Assembly (NCBI RefSeq): GCF_001886185.1
Contig: NZ_JXLA01000019.1
Coordinates: forward strand, 1-64,000
Direction: 5' to 3'
Length of the DNA stretch: 64,000 bases
From: Enterococcus raffinosus
GTDB lineage: Bacteria; Bacillota; Bacilli; Lactobacillales; Enterococcaceae
The notes beneath the pieces were generated by a model. It saw only the letters and a list, made by a program, of their open reading frames with translations. It had not been told where the DNA came from and did not search any database. The translations under genes and the position numbers were made by a program. Positions 1 through 7,554 of the stretch are shown piece by piece; position 1 is the first letter of the stretch, and the number at the start of each line of letters is the position of its first letter.

Positions 1-1
1 A

Positions 2-646
2 AAAGCGAATTATGAAATTAGCTCAATTACTAAAGAAGAGGCGATGATTGAAGATTTTCTACCGATAATTCAGAAATACATGGATGACGGTGAGTATCAA
101 AACTTCTTAAGCGATATTGAATCCTTCAATCGTCTAAACGAACGACTAGCCGAGGAAACACAGGAAATCAACCGATTGACTGCGATCCTGACGGTTGAGC
201 GGATCAAACTGGATCAAAGCTGTGATAGCTGGCAATCAGCAGTGGAGGCGGCAGGGCAGCTCTTGCTGGCAGATGAACTAATCACATCGGAATACATCCA
301 GGCGATGATTCAAATGGTCGTTGATTATGATTCCTACATTGTAATCTCACCAGGAGTGGCCATTCCCCATGCGGAATTCTCACATGGAGCCAAAAAAATT
401 GGCGCAAGCTTTGTCCGTTTAGCAGAGCCAGTTTCCTTTAACCATCAGAAAAACGATCCAGTGAAGTATGTTATTGCCTTTTCTTTACCTGAAGGGGTTT
501 CAATCGGCACCTGTTTGTATTATTTTACAGAAATTTTAGCAACCGAAAATTTTTTAGCGTTGATGGATCAATGTCAATCGGAAGAAGCGGTCATGAATCA
601 GTTAAGAAAATTAGAAGATAAAGTGATGGGATATCCTTATGAATAA
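2..646 (+). CDS. PTS-regulated transcriptional activator, C-terminal part (partial)
   Basis: The frame is open to the left edge of the window, so the 5' part is missing; about 215 residues remain. The C-terminal half is a fructose/mannitol-type EIIA domain with the phospho-histidine motif in GVAIPHAEF. The upstream part is helical and would correspond to the end of a PRD/EIIB-like region. This is the expected C-terminus of a BglG/LicR/MtlR-type regulator, whose activity is set by PTS phosphorylation. It overlaps the next gene (EIIA) by 8 bases, which fits a regulator leading a galactitol-type PTS operon. An ATG at 44 exists but has no clear ribosome binding site, so I read it as internal. The family is inferred without the N-terminal HTH. 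Confidence 0.75.
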   Translation, partial: KANYEISSITKEEAMIEDFLPIIQKYMDDGEYQNFLSDIESFNRLNERLAEETQEINRLTAILTVERIKLDQSCDSWQSAVEAAGQLLLADELITSEYIQAMIQMVVDYDSYIVISPGVAIPHAEFSHGAKKIGASFVRLAEPVSFNHQKNDPVKYVIAFSLPEGVSIGTCLYYFTEILATENFLALMDQCQSEEAVMNQLRKLEDKVMGYPYE

Positions 647-1103
647 ACTATTGAGAAAAGAAGATCAGAAATTTTTGTATTATTCCTTCGATGAAGAGGA
701 CCAAGAGGCACTATTAAGAGAAATGAGCGGAGTGCTGATCGATGCCGGCTTTGTCCATGAGAGCTACTCAGAGGCGGTAATTGAACGAGAACAGGTTTTT
801 CCTACAGGACTACCCACGCAGGGAATCAATGTGGCGATCCCTCATACGGATTCTGACCATGTAAAAAAGGAAGGGTTCTTGGTAGGCGTGTTGGAAAAGC
901 CCGTAACCTTTGAAATGATGGCCAGCAAAGATGTTTTTTTAGAAGTAGAACTTATTTTTATGCTGGCGATCAAACAGCCAGAAAATCAATTGGAAATGCT
1001 GCAAAAATTAATGCTGCTATGTCAGGATGAGAAAAACTTACAGTTGCTTAAGTCAAAAGAGAAGGTTGTTGAGGTGGAGCAGTTATTGAAGACGATTCAA
1101 TAA
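639..1103 (+). CDS. PTS galactitol-type EIIA component
   Basis: This 154-residue protein is a single EIIA domain of the fructose/mannitol superfamily. The active-site histidine is about residue 69 in INVAIPHTDSDH, which accepts phosphate from HPr and passes it to EIIB. Domain length and the separate EIIA-EIIC-EIIB gene order match galactitol (Gat) family systems. It overlaps the regulator gene upstream and is 21 bases from the EIIC gene. The true sugar cannot be read from sequence; related systems take galactitol or other polyols and pentitols. Confidence 0.85.
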   Translation: MNKLLRKEDQKFLYYSFDEEDQEALLREMSGVLIDAGFVHESYSEAVIEREQVFPTGLPTQGINVAIPHTDSDHVKKEGFLVGVLEKPVTFEMMASKDVFLEVELIFMLAIKQPENQLEMLQKLMLLCQDEKNLQLLKSKEKVVEVEQLLKTIQ

Positions 1104-1124
1104 TGGAAACAAGGAGGAGAAAAA

Positions 1125-2537
1125 ATGTTAGATATACTTAAAGCAGGTGTGAACTATATATTGGACCTTGGAGCAGCTGCGATGCTGCCGATCATTTTGA
1201 CCGTCTTTGGGGTTGTTTTAGGTCAAAAGCTGAGTAAATCTTTTCGAGCTGGTTTAACCGTCGGGATTGGTTTCACTGGATTGAATCTAGTAATTGGGTT
1301 GCTTTCGGATTCGATCGGAGCATCCTCTCAAGCGATGATTGAACGTTTAGGTTTGCAATTGGATATCTTGGATGTTGGTTGGCCGATCGGAGCAGCGATC
1401 ACCTTCGCCACACCAATCGCAGTAATTTTGATTCCGGTAATCTTTATTTTTAATATGATCCTGCTGCGATTTAATCAAACCAAAACGATGGACGTGGATC
1501 TTTGGAACTATTGGCATTTGATTTTCCCGGGAGCAATGATTTATTATGCGACCGATTCGATTTGGATCGCGATTGTTTGTGCCTTGATCAATTCCTTTGT
1601 CATTTTCAAATTAGCCGATTGGACGGCACCAGCAGTCGAGCATTTCTTTGGCTTGCCGGGCATCTCCTTACCCCACGGGGAGACGGTAAACTTTGCGCCG
1701 TTGACCTATGCGTTGAACCGTGTATGGGATAAGATTCCAGGCATCAATAAAATCGATATTAACGCGAAGAACTTGAAGGAACGTTTAGGGATCTTTGGTG
1801 AACCGATGATGATCGGTTTGGTACTAGGGGTCGGAATGGGCTTGCTGGCAGGCTACGACTCTCAAGCAATTATCCAATTGGGTGTGCAAACTTCAGCGGT
1901 AATGATCTTAATGCCGAGAATGGTGGCTTTATTGATGGAAGGGCTATCACCGATTGCTGAAGGGGCTAAAACCTTTATTCAAAAACGTTTCCCAGGAAAA
2001 GAAGTGTACATTGGTTTAGATGCGGCAGTTGTAACAGCCCATCCGGCAATTATCACTGTAGCACTATTGATGGTACCAATCACGATCTTATTAGCGGCAA
2101 TTCTGCCATTCAATCGCTTATTACCTTTCGCTGATTTAGCGGTATTGCCTTTCACGGTCATCTGGTCAGTCGCAGCATCCAAAGGAAATATTTTCAGAGG
2201 ATTGCTAAATTCAATCGCATCCATTTGTATCGTCTTCTTTATCGCAACGAATTTAGGGGCATTGACGACCACAATGGCACATGCAGTGGGCTTTGCTTTT
2301 CCTGAAGGGGCAACGATGATTTCAGGGATTGATATGAGCAGCCACATCACCCTATGGATCATGCTGAAGCTGATTGATCCATCGAATCTTCCGGCGTTCA
2401 TGGCAGGGGCCATCGCGCTAGTTATGTACGGAGCATTGTGGTTCTGGACACGAAATGATATTAAGAAGCATTATGGATTGCCAACAGGAAAAGACGATCC
2501 AAATAATACGGTTAAGGGAGCTGAGATGAATGAATAA
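1125..2537 (+). CDS. PTS galactitol-type EIIC permease
   Basis: This is a 470-residue polytopic membrane protein with roughly ten or more hydrophobic segments from residue 15 onward, the usual size for GatC-type EIIC. It forms the sugar channel that couples uptake to phosphorylation by EIIB. The start ATG follows AGGAGG at good spacing. The last codons overlap the EIIB gene by 8 bases, suggesting translational coupling. The hydrophilic C-terminal tail (from about 450) is typical. Substrate is inferred only from family. Confidence 0.88.
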   Translation: MLDILKAGVNYILDLGAAAMLPIILTVFGVVLGQKLSKSFRAGLTVGIGFTGLNLVIGLLSDSIGASSQAMIERLGLQLDILDVGWPIGAAITFATPIAVILIPVIFIFNMILLRFNQTKTMDVDLWNYWHLIFPGAMIYYATDSIWIAIVCALINSFVIFKLADWTAPAVEHFFGLPGISLPHGETVNFAPLTYALNRVWDKIPGINKIDINAKNLKERLGIFGEPMMIGLVLGVGMGLLAGYDSQAIIQLGVQTSAVMILMPRMVALLMEGLSPIAEGAKTFIQKRFPGKEVYIGLDAAVVTAHPAIITVALLMVPITILLAAILPFNRLLPFADLAVLPFTVIWSVAASKGNIFRGLLNSIASICIVFFIATNLGALTTTMAHAVGFAFPEGATMISGIDMSSHITLWIMLKLIDPSNLPAFMAGAIALVMYGALWFWTRNDIKKHYGLPTGKDDPNNTVKGAEMNE

Positions 2538-2808
2538 AAAACATATCCTTATTGCCTGCGGAACAGGTGTAGCTACATCAACGGTGGTGTGCATGCGGGT
2601 AAAAGAAGAGCTGGAAAAGAACAATATTCCGGCAACAGTGGAACAGTGCAAGGTAGCCGAGCTGCCTTCAAAAATACAAGGAGCGGATTTGGTTGTTACG
2701 ACGACGGCTTATGAGAGCGAGAACATCCCTGTTATTCGTGCCTTGTCCCTTTTAACAGGTGTTGGAATTGAAGCAGATGTACAGAAAATTATTGATATTT
2801 TAAGTTAG
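2530..2808 (+). CDS. PTS galactitol-type EIIB component
   Basis: This is a 92-residue cytoplasmic EIIB. The phospho-cysteine is Cys10 in the P-loop-like motif ACGTGVATST, which receives phosphate from EIIA and passes it to the incoming sugar. Length and motif are standard for GatB. It overlaps the EIIC gene. A large GC-rich hairpin follows the stop codon, so it may be the last gene at full expression level before the dehydrogenase. Confidence 0.9.
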   Translation: MNKKHILIACGTGVATSTVVCMRVKEELEKNNIPATVEQCKVAELPSKIQGADLVVTTTAYESENIPVIRALSLLTGVGIEADVQKIIDILS

Positions 2809-2813
2809 ACAAT

Positions 2814-2853
2814 GCGCGCTTTTTTTCCTGAATAAATAGGAAAAGAAGCGCGT
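2814..2853 (+). other. Large intra-operon hairpin
   Basis: GCGCGCTT with a T-run pairs with AAGCGCGT across a 40-base span just after the EIIB stop codon; the inner part continues as TCCT/AGGA. There is no U-run after the right arm, so it looks more like an mRNA-stabilising or attenuating hairpin than a classical terminator. Confidence 0.6.
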
Positions 2854-2867
2854 ATCTAACGAAAGGC

Positions 2868-2883
2868 ATATGTTCGAACATAT
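2868..2883. promoter_or_regulatory. 16-bp perfect palindrome, probable operator
   Basis: ATATGTTCGAACATAT is a perfect palindrome 24 bases before the dehydrogenase start. Its arms (ATATGTT/AACATAT) recur near the SorC-family regulator gene at 4331, 4445 and 4464, so SorC may bind here too. It is not a LexA box, because the half-sites are in the order GTTC-GAAC. Confidence 0.5.
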
Positions 2884-2906
2884 AAAATAGAGATAGGAGC
2901 GAACCC

Positions 2907-3644
2907 ATGAAAGGAAAAGTTGCGGTAATCACTGGCGGGGCAAAAGGAATCGGCAAAGCGATTGCTCAAAAGTTTGCGGAAGCGGGTGCGTACACAGTGA
3001 TTTTAGATTTTGACCAAGTGAACGGGGAGCAATCAGCGGCGGAATTTTCTCAGTCCTTTTCGGAGTCCTTGTTTATCCAAACCGATGTCTCAAATCCAGA
3101 GTCGCTGCAGCGGGCAAGCGAGCAGGTTTTTGAACATTTTCATCAAGTGGATATTTTGGTGATCAACGCGGGGATCAGCTATCTACATTCCATAGATGAA
3201 ATCTCGATCGAAGAATGGCAGCGTGTCCTGCATATTAATTTGGACGGCTCCTTCTATACCTTGAAGGCTTTTTATGATTATTTTGTCGATGACGTAGGAA
3301 AAGTCATTTTTATCACCTCTGGATCAGCTATTACGGGCACAGGTGGCGGGATGCACTATGCTTCCTCAAAGGCAGGACAACACGGTTTAATGCGAGCGGC
3401 GTCAAAAGAGCTTGGACCAAGAGGGATCAACGTCAACGCGATTGCACCGCGAGTCATTCAGACCGATATTTTAGATACGCTTTATCCAGATGCAGCTAGT
3501 CGAGAAGAGCTGGTGAAGAAAATTCCGCTTCGGCGGATCGGTCAGCCAGAAGACATTGCGAATCTAGCGCTGTTTTTGGCAAGTCCTGAAAGTTCGTATA
3601 TTCATGGACAAATTATGTTAGCTGATGGTGGAAGAACTTATTAA
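2907..3644 (+). CDS. Short-chain dehydrogenase/reductase (polyol dehydrogenase-like)
   Basis: This 245-residue classical SDR has the nucleotide-binding motif TGGAKGIG near residue 10, the NAG motif (INAGIS, about residue 90), and the catalytic YASSK (about 151-155) preceded by the serine of ITSGSA. The C-terminus ADGG is usual. Start ATG 2907 follows AGGAG with 8-base spacing. Its place in a galactitol-type PTS cluster suggests that it oxidises the phosphorylated polyol made by the PTS (as sorbitol-6-phosphate dehydrogenases do), but the substrate is not known. Confidence 0.82.
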   Translation: MKGKVAVITGGAKGIGKAIAQKFAEAGAYTVILDFDQVNGEQSAAEFSQSFSESLFIQTDVSNPESLQRASEQVFEHFHQVDILVINAGISYLHSIDEISIEEWQRVLHINLDGSFYTLKAFYDYFVDDVGKVIFITSGSAITGTGGGMHYASSKAGQHGLMRAASKELGPRGINVNAIAPRVIQTDILDTLYPDAASREELVKKIPLRRIGQPEDIANLALFLASPESSYIHGQIMLADGGRTY

Positions 3645-3654
3645 AGGAGCGCTT

Positions 3655-3927
3655 ATGAAAAAAATTTTAGTTGTTACAGGTACCTCCGACAATAAACGGA
3701 ACTTTGCCGTGAACTATATTGCGGAGTTTATGAAGAAAAAAGAAGTAGAGGCAGAGGTTGTTGGAGAAAGTATTTATGATGTAACGGAGGTAGCCGAAGA
3801 TATTTCTGCGATTGTAGCTATTGGACAGCCGCAATTCACGACGGATCTGCCGATCATTGACGGCACCCCCTTTATTACGAAATTCAACATGGATACATGC
3901 TGCCAGCAATTGCTTGAAAAGCTCTAA
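3655..3927 (+). CDS. Degenerate EIIB-like protein lacking the phospho-cysteine
   Basis: This is a 90-residue protein. ATG 3655 was chosen because AAAGGAG lies just upstream; an in-frame earlier start at 3625 has none. It aligns end to end with the EIIB at 2530: KKILVV-GT at the N-terminus, a middle strand, and DLPIIDGTPF near the end. However, the catalytic Cys10 of true EIIB is Thr8 here, and the rest of the P-loop (GVATST) is SDNKRN. It therefore should not carry phosphate. It could be a regulatory or binding paralogue of the PTS. The fold assignment is by eye. Confidence 0.65.
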   Translation: MKKILVVTGTSDNKRNFAVNYIAEFMKKKEVEAEVVGESIYDVTEVAEDISAIVAIGQPQFTTDLPIIDGTPFITKFNMDTCCQQLLEKL

Positions 3928-4330
3928 CGTGGCGACCCTTATAGTGTGAAGTCGATTAATGAGCCGAGTGTTGAGGAAGCAATGAAAAGCTGTTCTTTCA
4001 TGATTAATGATGAAAAAAGGATGACTATAAACAGAGGCACAGATTTATTATGATGGAGATGAGAAATAGGGCAGAATCAGAGGCTCAGCGAGGATGTACC
4101 TTTTTGTTTTTAAGCTGAGTAAGTTGTTCTTTCACTATGGAGATACTAAAGGACTCTAGGAACGAATAGAAGAAACATTCTCCTGCATTTATCGAGTACC
4201 ATAAAGCATTTGGAAAAATCATAGTGAAAATCAACCTTATTGGTCCTTTCGCGAGAACGCAATAATACATGGTTTTTACTATGATCTTTTTATTCAAAAG
4301 TCAGTAAACCCAAAAGAATGTGAAGAGCTG
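3928..4330. other. Non-coding stretch, possible decayed coding sequence
   Basis: There is no supported gene over about 400 bases. A short open run near 4190-4255 on the plus strand reads like protein but is broken by stops, as expected for a gene remnant. I cannot name the ancestor. The downstream part (4331-4564) is the control region of the SorC gene. Confidence 0.4.
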
Positions 4331-4400
4331 TGACATATGTTACGAAAACCGCGTCGTTGGAACATTTTGTAAAGATGAGATTGTGAAAAAAATCATTTGA

Positions 4401-4414
4401 TGAAAGCGTTGACA
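4401..4414 (+). promoter_or_regulatory. cre site (CcpA) overlapping the -35 box
   Basis: TGAAAGCGTTGACA fits the Gram-positive cre consensus TGWNANCGNTNWCA at every position. Its last six bases are the -35 box of the promoter, so CcpA binding would block RNA polymerase. This predicts glucose repression of the regulator and the dehydrogenase operon. Confidence 0.75.
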
Positions 4415-4437
4415 CTAAGAGGCAAGGCTCTTATGAT
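4409..4437 (+). promoter_or_regulatory. Consensus sigma-A promoter
   Basis: TTGACA (4409-4414), a 17-base spacer and TATGAT (4432-4437) form a near-perfect housekeeping promoter about 130 bases before the SorC gene. Confidence 0.8.
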
Positions 4438-4494
4438 GAGTGTGTAACATATGTTAAATATAAGAACATATGATAATAATGAGTCTAAATTAAG

Positions 4495-4526
4495 AAAGAG
4501 TTCCTTTATACAGGTTCTCTTTTTCA
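4495..4526 (+). terminator. Possible attenuator in the leader
   Basis: AGAG-TT-CCT pairs with AGG-TT-CTCT (internal TT mismatch) and is followed by a T-run, between the promoter and the SorC gene. The stem is weak. Confidence 0.3.
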
Positions 4527-4564
4527 AAAAGAAGCTCATTGGCACGAACTAGGAGGGAATAAAA

Positions 4565-5521
4565 ATGAGTTATTCCGACGATGCCCGATTGTTAACCGAG
4601 ATTGCTTCCATGTATTACGAAGAGGGAGCAAAGCAATCAGATGTGGCGAAAAAATTTAATATTAGTCGTTCGCTGGTATCCAAGTATTTAGCAAAGGCAC
4701 GTTCCTTAGGTCTGGTAGAGATTATCATTCATGACGATCTTGTCCATCCCTATCGCATGTTAGAAGAGAAATTGATTGAAAAATTTGGATTGACGGAGGT
4801 CATTTGTATCGCGCCAGCCGCAGCTGAAATGCTGAACAAACGGATCGGGATCGCCGCTGGAAAATACCTGTCACGCGTTTTAAAAGGCGATGAAACCATT
4901 GGCGTTTCCGCGGGGATGGTCGTTCACGAAGCGGCTCAAAACTTTTTGCCGAAAAACCAAATGGAAAATATTCGATTTATTCCGTTAGTAGGCGGATTGG
5001 GACAAGAGCATACGGCGTTGCAGGCAAATGTGGTCTGTGAAATTTTTGCCCGCAAGAGCGGCGGCTCAGTATTGGAGCTGCATGCACCAATCACCGTTGA
5101 TTCGGCTGAAGCCAAAAAGGTGTTTATGGCACAATCCTTTATCAAGAACGTTTTTGACAAAGGAAAGAAGGCGGATGTCGCATTAGTGGGAATTGGCGGA
5201 TTGCCCGCGTATTCCACGATGACTAAAGCCTACCTGCCGAATGAAGAAGTACCACTAAGAAAGGAATTGTCTGCTGGCAATGTGTCAGGAGATATTTGTT
5301 ACAACTTTATTGATGAGGAGGGCGAGTTAACAGATTGCACTTGGAATGATCGGGTCTTAGCCATCAGCCTGTCGGAATTAAAGCAGATTCCCAAACGGAT
5401 TGGCGTATCTGGCGGCAAAGAAAAAGTCAGCGGGATAAGAGCAGCGTTAAAGGGGAAATTAGTCAATGTTTTGATTACCGATGAAGAGACAGCTAAAACG
5501 TTATTAGATGAAGATAAATAA
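4565..5521 (+). CDS. SorC/DeoR-family sugar-binding transcriptional regulator
   Basis: This 318-residue protein has an N-terminal helix-turn-helix (about residues 18-42, QSDVAKKFNISRSLVSKYL) followed by the SorC sugar-binding domain (about 55-315) with its GVSAGM and GIGG elements. The family binds phosphorylated sugars and represses or activates adjacent operons. It sits 16 bases before the dehydrogenase operon and behind a promoter with palindromes, so it most likely controls itself and acoABCL. The start follows AGGAGGG. The effector is unknown. Confidence 0.85.
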   Translation: MSYSDDARLLTEIASMYYEEGAKQSDVAKKFNISRSLVSKYLAKARSLGLVEIIIHDDLVHPYRMLEEKLIEKFGLTEVICIAPAAAEMLNKRIGIAAGKYLSRVLKGDETIGVSAGMVVHEAAQNFLPKNQMENIRFIPLVGGLGQEHTALQANVVCEIFARKSGGSVLELHAPITVDSAEAKKVFMAQSFIKNVFDKGKKADVALVGIGGLPAYSTMTKAYLPNEEVPLRKELSAGNVSGDICYNFIDEEGELTDCTWNDRVLAISLSELKQIPKRIGVSGGKEKVSGIRAALKGKLVNVLITDEETAKTLLDEDK

Positions 5522-5537
5522 AAATGGAGGCGCATAA

Positions 5538-6542
5538 ATGATGACAGCAACGAAAAACATCTCGATTCCGAATCGAGCAGGTTTGACGGACGAGGATTTG
5601 GTAGAGCTTTATCGCAGAATGTGGGAAATTCGTTTCTTTGACGAGAAGGTGGACCAGCTATTTGCCAAAGGATTGATTCACGGAACCACTCACTTGGCAG
5701 TGGGACAGGAAGCGACAGCCGCAGGTAGCGGAGCAGTTTTAAGAAAGACCGACTGGATCACTGCAACGCACCGCGGACATGGACAAACAATTGCTAAAGG
5801 GACAAATATCAATGAAATGATGGCAGAGTTGTTTGGACGTACAACGGGAACGAACAATGGGAAAGGTGGCTCAATGCACATTGCGGATCTGGATACGGGA
5901 AATCTCGGCGCAAATGGGATTGTAGGCGGCGGCTTCCCGATCGCTACAGGTGCGGCACTGACGTCAAAATTGAAAAAAAATGACACGGTTGCTTTAGCGT
6001 ATGCCGGGGATGGTTCAACAAATGAGGGCAGCTTCCATGAATCCTTGAATCTGGCTTCCATTTGGGCATTGCCTGTCGTCTTCTTTATTGAAAACAATCA
6101 ATACGGAATGAGCGGACCGTTTAAAACAATGATGAACGTTGAGCGTTTGTCTGAACGAGCAAAAGCGTATGGAATCGAAGGAATTACTATCGAAGGAAAT
6201 GACGTGATCGAAGTCATTAATACTACCTATGACGCGGTTGAAAAAGCGCGTCGCGGAGAAGGCCCAACCCTTATTGAGGCGATGACTTATCGCTGGAAAG
6301 GCCATTCGAAATCTGATGCGAAGAAATATCGTACGAAGGAAGAGGAAGAAGATTGGCGTAAGAATCGCGATCCAATCAAATTGGCTCGTGAAAAATTCGT
6401 AGCGGCGGGGATCTTCACGGAAGAGGAAGCAGAGGAAATTCGCTTAGCAGCGAAACAGGCGATTGAAGATGCGGTAACCTTCGCGGAAGAAAGCCCAATG
6501 CCGGCGATTGAAAGCATGTACGAAGACGTTTATTCAGACTAG
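5538..6542 (+). CDS. acoA: Acetoin/2-oxoacid dehydrogenase E1 alpha subunit
   Basis: This is a 334-residue TPP-dependent E1 alpha. The TPP/Mg motif runs from GDGSTNEG to ENNQYG (about residues 155-190), and the phosphorylation-loop region SMHIAD is present. It decarboxylates the substrate with TPP together with the E1 beta encoded next. Two adjacent ATGs (5538, 5541) both fit the GGAGG at 5526-5530. The four-gene set with a short E2 resembles acetoin dehydrogenase more than the housekeeping PDH, but a role on pyruvate or another 2-oxoacid is possible. Confidence 0.85.
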   Translation: MMTATKNISIPNRAGLTDEDLVELYRRMWEIRFFDEKVDQLFAKGLIHGTTHLAVGQEATAAGSGAVLRKTDWITATHRGHGQTIAKGTNINEMMAELFGRTTGTNNGKGGSMHIADLDTGNLGANGIVGGGFPIATGAALTSKLKKNDTVALAYAGDGSTNEGSFHESLNLASIWALPVVFFIENNQYGMSGPFKTMMNVERLSERAKAYGIEGITIEGNDVIEVINTTYDAVEKARRGEGPTLIEAMTYRWKGHSKSDAKKYRTKEEEEDWRKNRDPIKLAREKFVAAGIFTEEEAEEIRLAAKQAIEDAVTFAEESPMPAIESMYEDVYSD

Positions 6543-6564
6543 AGAGAATTAGGAGGAGCAAATA

Positions 6565-7542
6565 ATGAGAGAAATCACGTACGCGGAAGCGGTCAGAGAA
6601 GCAATGTCTGAAGCGATGCGAGAAGATGAAGATATTTTCATGTTAGGTGAAGACATCGGTGTTTATGGTGGCGCTTTCGGTGTGAGTCGGGGTATGGTGG
6701 AAGAATTTGGTGAGGAACGGGTGCGTTCAACACCGATCTCTGAATCAGTGATCGCGGGAGCGGCTGTAGGTTCGGCGATGACAGGAATGCGTCCGATTTT
6801 TGAAATTCAATTTTCAGACTTCATTACGATCGCATTAGATCAAATCGTCAATCAAGCAGCAAAAATCCGCTACATGTACGGTGGAAAAGCGAAAATTCCA
6901 TTGGTGATGCGCACACCAGGCGGTTCGGGAACAGGCGCGGCGGCGCAGCACTCGCAAAGCTTAGAAAACTGGACAGCCCACGTCCCTGGATTGAAGGTTA
7001 TCCAACCAGCGACGGCTTATGATGCGAAAGGTTTGCTGCATGCAGCGATCGAAGACAATAACCCAGTCATGTTTTATGAACACAAGCTTTGCTACCGGAC
7101 GAGTTCAGATGTACCGGAAGGAAAATACACGATTCCAATCGGAGTCGCAGATATCAAACGAGAAGGAACCGACATTTCAGTTGTAGCGACTGGAATTATG
7201 GTTCACAAAGCCATGGAAGCCGCAGATATTTTAGCGGAGGAAGGCATTCAAATCGAAGTGGTTGATCCACGGACGCTGGTACCGCTAGATAAACAGGCAA
7301 TTATTGATTCTGTTGTTAAAACAGGAAAAGCTGTTGTTGTGACTGAAGCAGTAAAACGCAGCGGATTCAGTGCTGAGCTGGCAAGCGTGATCGCAGAAGA
7401 GGAATGCTTCGACTTCTTAGATGCACCGATTGTCCGTTTAGCCGGTAAAGAAATCCCGATGCCGTATCATCCAGAGCTTGAGAAGAAAGCGGTTCCTCAA
7501 GTGGAGGATATTGTTGAAGCTTGTCGTGGATTGATGGCGTAG
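6565..7542 (+). CDS. acoB: Acetoin/2-oxoacid dehydrogenase E1 beta subunit
   Basis: This 325-residue transketolase-like E1 beta has the conserved [16 protein letters not shown] start (about 29-44), the [15 protein letters not shown] segment and the [15 protein letters not shown] loop, followed by the C-terminal transketolase domain (DPRTLVPLD). It pairs with AcoA to form the alpha2-beta2 E1. AGGAGG precedes the start; the gaps to acoA (22 bases) and acoC (12 bases) indicate one transcript. Confidence 0.87.
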   Translation: MREITYAEAVREAMSEAMREDEDIFMLGEDIGVYGGAFGVSRGMVEEFGEERVRSTPISESVIAGAAVGSAMTGMRPIFEIQFSDFITIALDQIVNQAAKIRYMYGGKAKIPLVMRTPGGSGTGAAAQHSQSLENWTAHVPGLKVIQPATAYDAKGLLHAAIEDNNPVMFYEHKLCYRTSSDVPEGKYTIPIGVADIKREGTDISVVATGIMVHKAMEAADILAEEGIQIEVVDPRTLVPLDKQAIIDSVVKTGKAVVVTEAVKRSGFSAELASVIAEEECFDFLDAPIVRLAGKEIPMPYHPELEKKAVPQVEDIVEACRGLMA

Positions 7543-7554
7543 GGGGGATAAAAA

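Larger units (their letters stand above)
4331..4475 (+). promoter_or_regulatory. SorC-type operator cluster
   Basis: Three related palindromic sites flank the promoter: TGACATATGTTA (4331-4342), TAACATATGTTA (4445-4456, perfect palindrome) and GAACATATGATA (4464-4475). One lies about 65 bases upstream of the -35 box and two lie just downstream of the -10 box, an arrangement suited to autoregulation by the SorC-family protein encoded next. Confidence 0.55.

Noticed and set aside
2868-2883. LexA box before the SDR gene
   Set aside because: The half-sites are in the wrong order (GTTC-GAAC rather than GAAC-GTTC).
4085-4297. 70-residue minus-strand reading frame
   Set aside because: No ribosome binding site and no recognisable family; the region looks like decayed DNA.
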